This document shows positions 7,411 through 14,673 of a stretch of 64,000 nucleotides of DNA, one piece after another. The translations under genes were made by a program, and so were the position numbers. The notes under the pieces were generated by a model. That model had not been told where the DNA came from. It searched no databases and worked only from the letters and a program-made list of their open reading frames with translations. The DNA comes from JAWABC01 sp043810595. GTDB lineage: Archaea; Nanobdellota; Nanobdellia; SCGC-AAA011-G17; VGLX01. Location of the stretch: positions 1 to 64,000 of the forward strand of contig JBDRNX010000032.1 of NCBI GenBank assembly GCA_043810595.1, in the 5' to 3' direction. Each line of letters opens with the position of its first letter. Positions within the stretch are counted from its first letter, which is position 1.

Positions 7411-8798
7411 TGGTATTGAAGTTTTTTAACACGCTTAGCAGGAAACTTCAGGCTTTTAAGCCTTTGAAGGATAACGAAGTTAGGATGTACAACTGTGGTC
7501 CTACTGTTTACAACTACGTTCACATAGGCAACTGCCGGGCTTTTGTCTCTTCTGATATATTGAAGCGTTACTTATTGTACAAGGGGTTCAAGGTTAAGCA
7601 GGTTATGAACATAACCGATGTCGATGACAAGACGATTAGGGACTCTCAGAAAGAGGGTGTGGGCCTTAAGGAATTTACAGAAAGGTACACCAAAGCTTTC
7701 TTCGAGGACATCAAAACTTTGAATATGCTTTCCGCTGATGTTTATCCCAAGGCTACTGAGCACATTCCTGAGATGGTAATCTTGATAGAGAAGTTGGATA
7801 AGAAAAAATACACTTACGTTGGTGAGGATAAGTCAATTTATTATAAAATTTCTAAGTTCAAGAATTACGGCAAGCTTTCCGGTATTAAGGTGGACAAACT
7901 GGAATCCAGTAAGAGGGTTAAGCAGGATGAGTACGGGAAGGAGAATGCTCATGACTTTGCTTTGTGGAAAGCGTACGATTCTTCTGACGGCGAAGTTTTT
8001 TGGGATACAAAGTACGGGAAGGGTCGGCCTGGTTGGCACATAGAGTGTTCTGCGATGTCCATGAAGTATTTGGGTGAGACTTTTGACATTCATACTGGCG
8101 GGATAGACCTGATTTTCCCCCATCATGAGAATGAAATAGCTCAGTCAGAGGGCGCAACAGGAAATCCTTTCGTGAAGTTCTGGTTGCATAACGAGTACAT
8201 ATTGGTTGACGGTAAGAAGATGTCCAAGTCTTTGGGAAACTTTTACACTTTGCGTGATGTTTTGCAGAAAGGTTACAAGCCGAGGGCTGTTCGTTACTTG
8301 CTCATGTCCACTCATTACAGGCAGCCTTTAAATTTTACTTTTGATTCCTTGAAAGCTGCTGACGCTGCTGTTGAGCGTCTGCTTAATTTCATGAATTATC
8401 TTGATTCTGTTAAAGGGGAGAAGGACAGCAAAACATTAACCAAGCTGATTACGAAGGTTAAGAAGGGTTTTGAGAAGCATATGGATGCTGACCTGAATAC
8501 TTCTTCTGCTCTCGCCTCTATTTTTGATTTTGTTCGTGATGTTTACAAGCTTAAGGTAAGCAGGAAAGATGCGGAGTCGATTAAAAAAGTGATGTTTGAG
8601 TTTGACAGGGTTTTAGGTATTTTGAAAGTTGAGGAAAAAACCTTGAGCAAAGAAGTGGAAAAATTGATTAACGAGAGGGAAGAGGCCAGGAAGAAAAAGG
8701 ATTTCAAGAAGGCTGACGCTATCCGTGAAGAGTTAAGCAAAAAAGGAGTGATACTTGAAGATACTAAGGAGGGCGTAAGATGGAAGACCATAAACTAG
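7410..8798 (+). CDS. cysS: Cysteinyl-tRNA synthetase
   Basis: A class I synthetase that charges tRNA-Cys. The 462-residue product has the zinc-site start YNCGPTVYNYVHIGN (HIGH-type signature HIGN), the downstream GWHIECSAM and HHENEIAQSEG motifs, and KMSKSLGN. The C-terminal helical anticodon-binding region ends NEREEARKKKDFKKADAIREE. Translation starts at GTG overlapping the preceding stop, which implies coupling to the NFACT-N gene, and its last 19 bases overlap the next gene. It sits between the two halves of RqcH. Confidence 0.97.
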   Translation: MVLKFFNTLSRKLQAFKPLKDNEVRMYNCGPTVYNYVHIGNCRAFVSSDILKRYLLYKGFKVKQVMNITDVDDKTIRDSQKEGVGLKEFTERYTKAFFEDIKTLNMLSADVYPKATEHIPEMVILIEKLDKKKYTYVGEDKSIYYKISKFKNYGKLSGIKVDKLESSKRVKQDEYGKENAHDFALWKAYDSSDGEVFWDTKYGKGRPGWHIECSAMSMKYLGETFDIHTGGIDLIFPHHENEIAQSEGATGNPFVKFWLHNEYILVDGKKMSKSLGNFYTLRDVLQKGYKPRAVRYLLMSTHYRQPLNFTFDSLKAADAAVERLLNFMNYLDSVKGEKDSKTLTKLITKVKKGFEKHMDADLNTSSALASIFDFVRDVYKLKVSRKDAESIKKVMFEFDRVLGILKVEEKTLSKEVEKLINEREEARKKKDFKKADAIREELSKKGVILEDTKEGVRWKTIN

Positions 8799-9166
8799 AA
8801 TACGAAGTCGAAAAAGGTGTAAGGTATGTAGTTGGTTACCGAACTACAGATGGTTGCACTTTTTATATGATAAACTTGTCTATCTCTCAAGAGGAAACCA
8901 ATACTAAAGCTTTGAATATGATAAAGGAAAAACCAGCTCTTGCTGACAGATTAAAACTCTTGAAGGTAAAGGCATTTGGAAATCTCGATGGAGAAGAGGA
9001 GGTTATGCTGTGGACGAAGAATCCTAGGTTTTTTGGTCTAGAAAAGATTTATCAACACGCGGGGAGCGCTCGCAGTTTTATAAGAGGATCTCTCGAAGAG
9101 CATTTCTTAATTTCTCCATTTATGGTTGAGGTTGTTAAAACTTACAAAAATGAAAGTCGAACTTGA
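8780..9166 (+). CDS. Hypothetical protein between cysS and NFACT-R
   Basis: A 128-residue protein I do not recognise. It starts inside the end of cysS and overlaps the NFACT-R gene by 17 bases, so it is part of the same tightly coupled operon. It has no transmembrane helix. Features are a beta-rich N-terminus (YEVEKGVRYVVGYRTTDGCTFYMINLSIS), a short helical middle and LWTKNPRFFGLEKIYQHAG. Its codon use (more atc, aga, gga) differs slightly from cysS. Confidence 0.6.
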   Translation: MEDHKLEYEVEKGVRYVVGYRTTDGCTFYMINLSISQEETNTKALNMIKEKPALADRLKLLKVKAFGNLDGEEEVMLWTKNPRFFGLEKIYQHAGSARSFIRGSLEEHFLISPFMVEVVKTYKNESRT

Positions 9167-9935
9167 TCTTTCAAAAACAATAGAGAAGAACGCTGAGTTT
9201 TATTACGAGAAGGCAAAGAAGGCTAAGCGTAAGATTATAGGTGCCGAATCTGCTTTGAAGAAAACTCTTGATAAGTTGGAAAAGCTCGGGCGTGAAGAGC
9301 CTGAAATTAAACCCCTTAAGAGGATTGAGAGGAAAAAGAAGCAGTGGTACGAGAAGTTTAGATGGTTTGTAAGTTCAGAAGGTTTTTTGTGTGTTGGCGG
9401 TCGTGATGCCACAACAAATGATATCCTCGTTAAGAAGCATATTGATAAGAATGATTTGGTTTTTCACACAGAGTCTCCCGGTAGCCCTTTCTTCCTGATA
9501 AAGACTGAGGGAAGAAAGCCAGGTGATGCCACTCTGAAGGAGGCCGCTCAGGCTACCGCTTCTTTCTCTCGCGCTTGGCGCAACAAGCTTGCTACCTCCG
9601 AAGTGTTTTCTGTCGGGTCCGATCAGATTAAGAAGGAACTTGGTTTGCCTAAGGGTACCTTTATGGTTTATGGGAAGAGGAGTTATTTCAAGCCTGTTAT
9701 AGAGCTTGCCATCGGCGTTACTTCTGAAGGTGTTATAATGTGCGGCCCTCACGATGCTATCAGCAAGAATTGCACCCTTGATTTTCTAATCAAGCCGGGC
9801 AATAATAAGAAGAGTGACACAGCTAAGGAGGTTAAGAAGCATTTTGAACGTGATACCGTTTTCAAGATAGATTTGAACGATGTCATGCAGGTGCTGCCTC
9901 CTGGTGACTGTTCTATAGTCAGGAATCATCATTAG
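9150..9935 (+). CDS. RqcH/NFACT protein, C-terminal half (coiled coil plus NFACT-R)
   Basis: A 261-residue protein starting MKVELDLSKTIEKNAEFYYE, which in intact RqcH proteins lies in the middle of the chain (second coiled-coil strand), then NFACT-R: WYEKFRWFVSSEGFLCVGGRDATTND, KHIDKNDLVFHTESPGSPF and EAAQATASFSRAWRN. NFACT-R contacts RNA/tRNA. Together with the 6364-7410 product the length is 609 residues, close to a normal RqcH, and the split falls in the coiled coil. The start at 9150 is chosen because it aligns with the conserved ELDLSKT segment; a TTG at 9126 is less likely. Confidence 0.9.
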   Translation: MKVELDLSKTIEKNAEFYYEKAKKAKRKIIGAESALKKTLDKLEKLGREEPEIKPLKRIERKKKQWYEKFRWFVSSEGFLCVGGRDATTNDILVKKHIDKNDLVFHTESPGSPFFLIKTEGRKPGDATLKEAAQATASFSRAWRNKLATSEVFSVGSDQIKKELGLPKGTFMVYGKRSYFKPVIELAIGVTSEGVIMCGPHDAISKNCTLDFLIKPGNNKKSDTAKEVKKHFERDTVFKIDLNDVMQVLPPGDCSIVRNHH

Positions 9936-9986
9936 AAAATTTTATATAAGTAATCTGATGGTTATATTCAAGTAAAGAGGTGTCTT

Positions 9987-10178
9987 ATGAAGAAAATTTC
10001 AAAAAGGGTTGCTACTACGCTTACCATAATTCTCTTACTGCTGCTTGTTGTTTTAGCGCTCGGCTTTGTCCCTGTGTCTTTTAATGTGATGATTTCACTT
10101 TTCTTGGTAATCCTTTTCATCCTTTCTCTTATAATATTGCCTCAGGCTTTTGAGCGTAAGAGGAAAAAGAGGAAATAA
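9987..10178 (+). CDS. Small membrane protein
   Basis: A 63-residue protein with two hydrophobic helices (TTLTIILLLLLVVLALGFV and MISLFLVILFILSLIILP) and a strongly basic C-terminus ERKRKKRK. A Shine-Dalgarno-like agaggtg lies 6 bases before the ATG. It has no recognised family. It is probably a two-pass membrane peptide with both ends on the cytoplasmic side (positive-inside). Confidence 0.65.
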   Translation: MKKISKRVATTLTIILLLLLVVLALGFVPVSFNVMISLFLVILFILSLIILPQAFERKRKKRK

Positions 10179-10218
10179 ACAGAAACCTTTTTAAACCCGT
10201 TTTCTTGGCTAACTTTAC

Positions 10219-10644
10219 ATGCCAACGGTTTATGATGTAGACGCTAACGCTTTGATTGAAAAAGCGGCTCAGGAATTGAAGAAGGTCGAATCTATTCAGA
10301 GCCCCCAGTGGGCTGTTTTTGTTAAGACGGGTCATTCAAAATCCAGGCCGCCAGAAAGTCCGGATTGGTGGTATTTGAGGTCTGCTTCTGTTCTAAGGAA
10401 GATTTACGTGAGAGGTCCTGTCGGTGTTTCTAAGCTGAGGACAATTTATGGGAGCAAGAAGAATCGCGGTCACCAACCTGAGCACCGTTACAAAGCTTCT
10501 GGCAAAATTTTGAGAACCATCCTTCAGCAGCTTGAGAAGGCTGGTTTCATTCAGCAGGTTATCAAGAAAGGTCACAAGGGAAGATTCATAACTCCAAAAG
10601 GCAGGTTCTTTTTGGACGGCGTTACGAAAGGTCTTAAAAAATGA
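10219..10644 (+). CDS. rps19e: Ribosomal protein eS19
   Basis: Small-subunit protein, 141 residues. Family signatures are DVDANALIEKAAQELKK, WAVFVKTGHSKSRPPESPDWW, YLRSASVLRKIYVRGPVGV and ILQQLEKAGFI. The leader is very short and TATA-like ctttttaaaccc lies about 25 bases upstream, so it is leaderless. It begins the conserved archaeal operon eS19-PDCD5-eL39-eL31, with ATGA-type overlap to the next gene. aIF6, commonly next in this operon, is absent here. Confidence 0.96.
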   Translation: MPTVYDVDANALIEKAAQELKKVESIQSPQWAVFVKTGHSKSRPPESPDWWYLRSASVLRKIYVRGPVGVSKLRTIYGSKKNRGHQPEHRYKASGKILRTILQQLEKAGFIQQVIKKGHKGRFITPKGRFFLDGVTKGLKK

Positions 10645-10976
10645 ATGATCTTGAAGATGTTAGAAAAAGAAAGATTGAAGAGTTGCAAAAAAGGTATGTT
10701 GCTCAGCAGCAGAAAGAGTTGAAGAAGCAGATTCAGCTCCAGCAGCAGATTGAGTTGCTTGAGACTGTTGCTAAGCAGTTCATGACGAAAGAGGCGATTT
10801 CAAGGTACGGTAACTTGAAGGCGGCTCATCCCGACAAGGCAATCCAGGCGATTGCTATCATAGCACAGGCAGTTGAGTCAGGTCAGCTTACCAAGAAACT
10901 TGATGATGAGAATTTCAAGTTGTTGTTGCAGCAACTAACTCCGGAAAAGAAAGAATTTAGGTTCAACAGAAAATGA
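10641..10976 (+). CDS. PDCD5/TFAR19-family DNA-binding protein
   Basis: A 111-residue helical protein with a long charged N-terminal helix rich in Gln and Lys (KRYVAQQQKELKKQIQLQQQ) and the three-helix core ISRYGNLKAAHPDKAIQAIA. The C-terminus ends KKEFRFNRK, as typical of the family. Archaeal members bind nucleic acid or ribosome-associated partners; the exact role is unclear. It is in the ribosomal operon and overlaps both neighbours by 4 bases. Confidence 0.93.
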   Translation: MNDLEDVRKRKIEELQKRYVAQQQKELKKQIQLQQQIELLETVAKQFMTKEAISRYGNLKAAHPDKAIQAIAIIAQAVESGQLTKKLDDENFKLLLQQLTPEKKEFRFNRK

Positions 10977-11146
10977 CTCGCTTTAAACCATACGGGAAGA
11001 AGAAGAGACTCGCCAAGAGGAAGTCTCAGACTAAGTGGGCTCCATTTTGGACGGTTCCAAAAAAGTATGGTGTAGGCAAGAAGGTTCACCCTTCCAAACA
11101 TACAGCTGTTAAGAGGAATTGGAGGAGGACTAAGACGAAGGCTTGA
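10973..11146 (+). CDS. rpl39e: Ribosomal protein eL39
   Basis: A 57-residue basic large-subunit protein lining the exit tunnel. The sequence has the family pattern: KPYGKKKRLAKRKSQTKWAP, then FWTVPKKY, and ending KRNWRRTKTKA. The ATG overlaps the TGA of the preceding gene (ATGA). The extent was established by direct translation; the stop TGA is at 11144-11146 and eL31 begins 2 bases later. Confidence 0.95.
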   Translation: MTRFKPYGKKKRLAKRKSQTKWAPFWTVPKKYGVGKKVHPSKHTAVKRNWRRTKTKA

Positions 11147-11148
11147 AG

Positions 11149-11619
11149 ATGGCAGAGGAAAGAACTTACATAATACCATTGAGAAAGGCTTGGTTGAAGG
11201 TCGCTATTTATCGTAGAAGCAAGAAGGCTGTTTCTACAGTCCGTTCTTTTATTAAGAAGCACATGAAGGTTGATGATGTTAGGATTGGCAGGCACTTGAA
11301 CATGAAGCTATGGTCTCGTGGCATGAAAAAGCCTCCTCACAAGGTTGCCGTCAAGGCAGTAATGATTGAGGATAAGGATTCTAAGTACGTTAAGGTTGAG
11401 CTTGTTGGCGCTCCAGAAGAGAAGCCCGTCGAGATGAAGAAGAAGGGTCTTGCTCAGAAGCTGAAAGAGAGGGTTACAGGCAAAGAAGAGAAGCCTAAAC
11501 CAGTAAAAGAAAAGAAAGAAAAAGTTAAGGAAGAAAAACCTGAAACTAAGAAAGAAGAAGTTAAGGAAAAAGCTGAGGATAAAAAAGAAGACGTCAAGGA
11601 TCAAAATAAAAAAGAATAA
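11149..11619 (+). CDS. rpl31e: Ribosomal protein eL31 with long charged C-terminal tail
   Basis: Large-subunit protein near the exit tunnel. Residues 1-88 are eL31: ERTYIIPLRKAWLKVAIYRR, RSFIKKHMKVDDVRIG and LNMKLWSRGMKKPPHKV. The family is usually 80-100 residues; this product has 156 because of a tail of about 65 residues made almost entirely of Lys, Glu, Val and Asp. The tail resembles low-complexity extensions seen in some acidic or RNA-binding proteins; its role is unknown. Confidence 0.93.
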   Translation: MAEERTYIIPLRKAWLKVAIYRRSKKAVSTVRSFIKKHMKVDDVRIGRHLNMKLWSRGMKKPPHKVAVKAVMIEDKDSKYVKVELVGAPEEKPVEMKKKGLAQKLKERVTGKEEKPKPVKEKKEKVKEEKPETKKEEVKEKAEDKKEDVKDQNKKE

Positions 11620-11907
11620 TCATTTTTTCTTTCGTTGTTTGATGCCATAAGCGAAGAGTCTGATCTTGTAGTTGTCTAATTGTGTAACGACGCACGGAAT
11701 CCTATACCTGTCCACCCACTTTTCCACGTCAAATTTCAGGTTTTCTCTCTTTGCATATGCCTCTAGTGCCTTATGGCCTGTTAATATGTCAAATTCATGC
11801 TTGTAACCCTCTTTAAAATCTTTAAGGTAAATATGAACTTCCAATACGGGCAGCTTGTTGCGCATCAAAAAGAATTGTACGGGTTCTATTATATCTGTCA
11901 ATGCCAT
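11620..11907 (-). CDS. Hypothetical protein
   Basis: A 95-residue protein, directly convergent with eL31 with no spacer. It has a mixed alpha/beta pattern (KLPVLEVHIYLKDF, then ENLKFDVEKWVDRYRI and YKIRLFAYGIKQRKKK) and a basic end. No motif recognised. The start is an ATG without a Shine-Dalgarno; an AT-rich region (aaaaagttaaaatc on its strand) lies about 25 bases upstream. Confidence 0.5.
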   Translation of the reverse strand: MALTDIIEPVQFFLMRNKLPVLEVHIYLKDFKEGYKHEFDILTGHKALEAYAKRENLKFDVEKWVDRYRIPCVVTQLDNYKIRLFAYGIKQRKKK

Positions 11908-12020
11908 GAAGTTTGTCTTTAGATTTTAACTTTTTAAATATTACCATAACCTATTACTATTGTCGTAGCCGACCAAAACCTTTTTATACTTTTATGTTTT
12001 TAAATCAGCATGAATTCGAT

Positions 12021-12123
12021 AGCAAAATCTCACTTACTCACGGATTTTGCTAGATTTGGTAGACTTTGGGCGTTCTATTATTTTCAATAATCCTGGTGTG
12101 ATTTAGAGCCAGGATTATTGAAT
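12021..12123. ncRNA. Candidate structured RNA: two consecutive perfect hairpins
   Basis: Two perfect inverted repeats lie in tandem in a 284-base intergenic region. Hairpin 1 pairs 12021-12030 with 12044-12053 (10 bp, 13-base loop). Hairpin 2 pairs 12084-12097 with 12110-12123 (14 bp, 12-base loop). A TATA-like cctttttatact at about 11980-11991 could drive a transcript starting near 12010. No long T run follows, so a simple terminator is unlikely. I cannot assign it to a known RNA class. Confidence 0.4.
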
Positions 12124-12191
12124 ATCGGTTTCTTGTGCTCTACTCACACCTTTTTCTTGAAAATTTTAGGATGCTCTCTAGGAGGTATAAG

Positions 12192-12437
12192 ATGAGACGC
12201 GTGGATAAGGAGTTGAAGAGGGTGAACAGGGAGATAAAGCACCTTGAAGAGTGTGTATGCACTCCGCTTTGCAAGGAGGAAGGGATAATACCTTTGAGCG
12301 GAAACGGTTGTAGGGCAAAGAATGAATGTGAATACCTCAAGTATCATTTTTCTAACAACCAGCAGAGGGTTTTTTCGCTTATGGATAGGAGATCTTATTT
12401 GGAGCAGAAGAGGGATACGATGTCTTGTTATTCCTGA
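12192..12437 (+). CDS. Hypothetical small Cys-containing protein
   Basis: An 81-residue protein with a strong Shine-Dalgarno (taggaggt) 7 bases before the ATG, which fixes the start over earlier in-frame ATGs. The N-terminal basic helix MRRVDKELKRVNREIKHLEE is followed by a Cys cluster: CVCTPLCKEEG, then GCRAKNECEYLKYHF, which could bind a metal. A second helix ends the protein. Function unknown. Confidence 0.6.
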   Translation: MRRVDKELKRVNREIKHLEECVCTPLCKEEGIIPLSGNGCRAKNECEYLKYHFSNNQQRVFSLMDRRSYLEQKRDTMSCYS

Positions 12438-12483
12438 ATTGTTCAATTTAAAATATGTGGTATAATTTGTATAATCAAGGGAA

Positions 12484-12507
12484 TAGACATCCGACAGGTG
12501 CTCACGT
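12484..12507 (+). promoter_or_regulatory. Recurrent upstream motif, site B (before the endonuclease-cbf5 gene)
   Basis: Reads tagacatccgacaggtgctc then acgt. It is followed about 28 bases after gaca by the TATA ggttataaataaaa (12511-12524), itself about 27 bases before the ATG at 12543. It matches sites A, C and D in order and spacing. Confidence 0.5.
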
Positions 12508-12542
12508 AATGGTTATAAATAAAACCAGGCCCTTACACACTA

Positions 12543-13652
12543 ATGTTTACCAGTACTACAACCCTCGATTTGGGTAAAATTGGGGATTTTCCATTACAAG
12601 CCAATAAAATAGTAATAAAAAATAAAAAGAAAAAATCCCTGGCTATCCCTAAAGAATTAATTATTGATGGTAGCTTCTTAAGGAGCCTTTATACATTAGT
12701 AGGGGACGGATCTTTTTGTAAAGGTGTATATATGTGTAATACCAATTACAGGATTCATAAAGATTTTATTAATATGTTATATAAAACTTTTAAAATAAAC
12801 AAAGAGGATTTAGTCATAAGTCTTACTGTAAACAACCAATTCACAGAATCCGAATATGTAAACGCAAGCTTATATTGGACCAAAGCTCTTGATTTAAAAG
12901 ATATCCCTAGGTTTTATGTAACCCCATTTAATACCTTAAATTGCGGGTCTGTAAAAGTAATATATGATAGTATAAACCTTTCAGTTCTAGTTAAGGGAAT
13001 AGTTTATAAAATAAATAGTATGGTGCACAACAATCAGTTTTCTAAAAAACAACTATGTTACATTTTAGACGGAATTTTAAATGCGGAGGGGTCTGCTTCT
13101 ATTGACCAAAAAAGATGGGGGTTGCATAAAATAACAATATCTTTCAATAATTATAATAAAGAAGAAAAACTTTTGTTTAGTAAGATACTGTCTAACTTAG
13201 ATTTAAGTAAGACCGTAGAAATAAGTCAAAAGAATAGATTCAAAGTATCTAGATGGTATAACCAGTATCTCTTTCTTAAAGTTTTTGTAGGAACTGATGT
13301 TATGCCTTTTAGTTTGTCTCCTAAGAGAGCTATAAAGTTATTATGGGGTTTCTTAAATCACCATAGAACTAAATCTATAAGTAAATACCTTAAGGCTATA
13401 AGTAAGGGGAACATACAGACTTTTAAAGGTATTAATCAGTATCTAAACTATGATAAATCATCCATATCTTACGCCTTAAGAAAGTTTAATAAATTCAATT
13501 TTTTCATAGTTGACAGATTGAAAAGACCTTTTAAAGTGTCTCTCACTGAAGAAGGAAAATCATTTTTAATGCTGCTTAGAAAATTGGATAAGTGGTTATT
13601 AAAAGCTGAAAATATGTACATGAAAGATTTAGAATTATCAAAGGAGGTAGGG
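12543..13652 (+). CDS. LAGLIDADG homing endonuclease with winged helix, in frame with cbf5
   Basis: About 370 residues without a stop before cbf5. LAGLIDADG motif 1 is SLYTLVGDGSF (catalytic Asp intact) and motif 2 is YILDGILNAEGSASI. They are followed by a winged helix (NQYLNYDKSSISYALRKFN, then FKVSLTEEGKSFLML). Codon use is AT-rich (ata, tta, aga, aaa) and unlike cbf5, which suggests transfer. A TATA at 12511-12524 fits a leaderless start. The frame continues through the Shine-Dalgarno and ATG of cbf5 (13653), so after splicing a 702-residue fused product is possible; without splicing the frame stops at 13896-13898 in the cbf5 intron. It may be made as a fusion, or cbf5 may initiate internally. 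Confidence 0.85.
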
Positions 13653-13655
13653 ATG
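13641..13655 (+). promoter_or_regulatory. Internal ribosome binding site of cbf5
   Basis: aaggaggtaggg directly precedes ATG 13653. It is the best Shine-Dalgarno in this region, and it marks the start of the Cbf5 homology (MEENLLPFERIQRK), arguing that Cbf5 can be translated separately from the upstream endonuclease ORF. Confidence 0.65.
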
Positions 13656-14673
13656 GAAGAAAATCTGTTACCTTTCGAAAGGATACAAAGGAAGGTATTA
13701 ATGAAGATAGAAGCTGAAACAAGTTGGGATTGTGGAGAGGACCCTAATAAAAGAAGTATTGAGCGATTAATAGATTATGGGGTAATAAACCTAAATAAAC
13801 ATTCAGGGCCTACGAGTCACCAAGTTTCAGATTATGTCAAGAAAATATTAGGGTTAGACAAGGTCGGTCACTCAGGAACCTTAGAGATTACAATATAATC
13901 AAGGAAATCCTAAAGTGACCGGTGTTCTGCCGATTGCCCTTGGTAAGGGCACAAGGATTGTTCAGACACTGCTTCCTTCTGGTAAGGAGTATGTCTGTTT
14001 GATGTACCTGCACGGTTCTGTTAAGCAGGCTGACATATTCAAGTCTGTTGAAAAGTTCACAGGAAGGATAAAACAGCTCCCTCCTCGTCGTTCTGCTATA
14101 AAGAGGCAGGATCGTTTTAGGGAGATTTATTATCTGAATATTTTAGAGATTGATAGTCAGCATGTTTTGTTCAAGGTCGGTTGTCAGGCTGGTACTTACA
14201 TAAGGAAGCTTGTTCACGATTGGGGTCAGAAACTGAGGGTGGGTGCTCACATGGTTCAGTTGGTGAGAACAAAGGCCGGTCCTTTCAACGATAAGTCATG
14301 GGTTTCTCTTCACGACGTTAAGGATGCTTACGAAGTTTGGAAGGAGGAAGGTAACGAATCACACCTAAGAAATGTTATTCTCCCTTTCGAGCATGCTGTT
14401 TCACACCTCCCTAAGATTTGGGTTTTTGATACGACTGTTGACTCTCTCTGTCACGGCGCTAGTTTGTCCCTTCCAGGGATTAGTAAGATTCATTCGGGCA
14501 TAGGGCAAAATGATCTTGTTGCGGTTTTTACTTTGAAGGAAGAGCTTGTATGTCTCGGGGAATCTTTGATGTCTTCTGAAGACATGATGAATAACGATTA
14601 TGGTCTTGCTGTCCGGACTTCTAAGGTTTTCATGGACCCCAACATTTATCCTAAATATGTTAAGAAACAATAG
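13653..14673 (+). CDS. cbf5: rRNA pseudouridine synthase Cbf5 (dyskerin), interrupted by a BHB intron
   Basis: Catalytic subunit of the H/ACA RNP; with guide RNAs, Nop10, Gar1 and L7Ae it converts uridine to pseudouridine in rRNA. Exon 1 is 13653-13884 and exon 2 is 13907-14673; joining removes 22 bases and gives 332 residues. The junction restores GHSGTLDPKVTGVLPIALG, where D is the catalytic Asp, split by the intron between the first and second codon bases. Later motifs are CQAGTYIRKLVHDWG, then GAHMVQLVRTKAGPF, and a C-terminal PUA domain (HGASLSLPGI). Nop10 is encoded at 57.3 kb. The gene end overlaps mnmH by 14 bases. Confidence 0.93.
13885..13906 (+). other. BHB intron in cbf5 pre-mRNA
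   Basis: Exon CCTT (13879-13882) pairs with intron AAGG (13901-13904) as the 4-bp central helix. Bulges are AG^A (cut after 13884) and AA^A (cut after 13906). The inner helix GATT/AATC is perfect with a 7-base loop. Excision of 22 bases restores the reading frame and the codon GAT for the catalytic Asp. The unspliced message hits TAA at 13896-13898. Confidence 0.88.

Noticed and set aside
12084..12123. Hairpin as intrinsic terminator of a neighbouring gene
   Set aside because: No T tract follows, and no gene ends just before it on either strand.
13653..14673. cbf5 as a frameshifted pseudogene
   Set aside because: The disruption is exactly 22 bases, is flanked by a 3-4-3 BHB motif with a perfect inner stem, and its removal restores the catalytic Asp codon and frame. 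Everything downstream is conserved.
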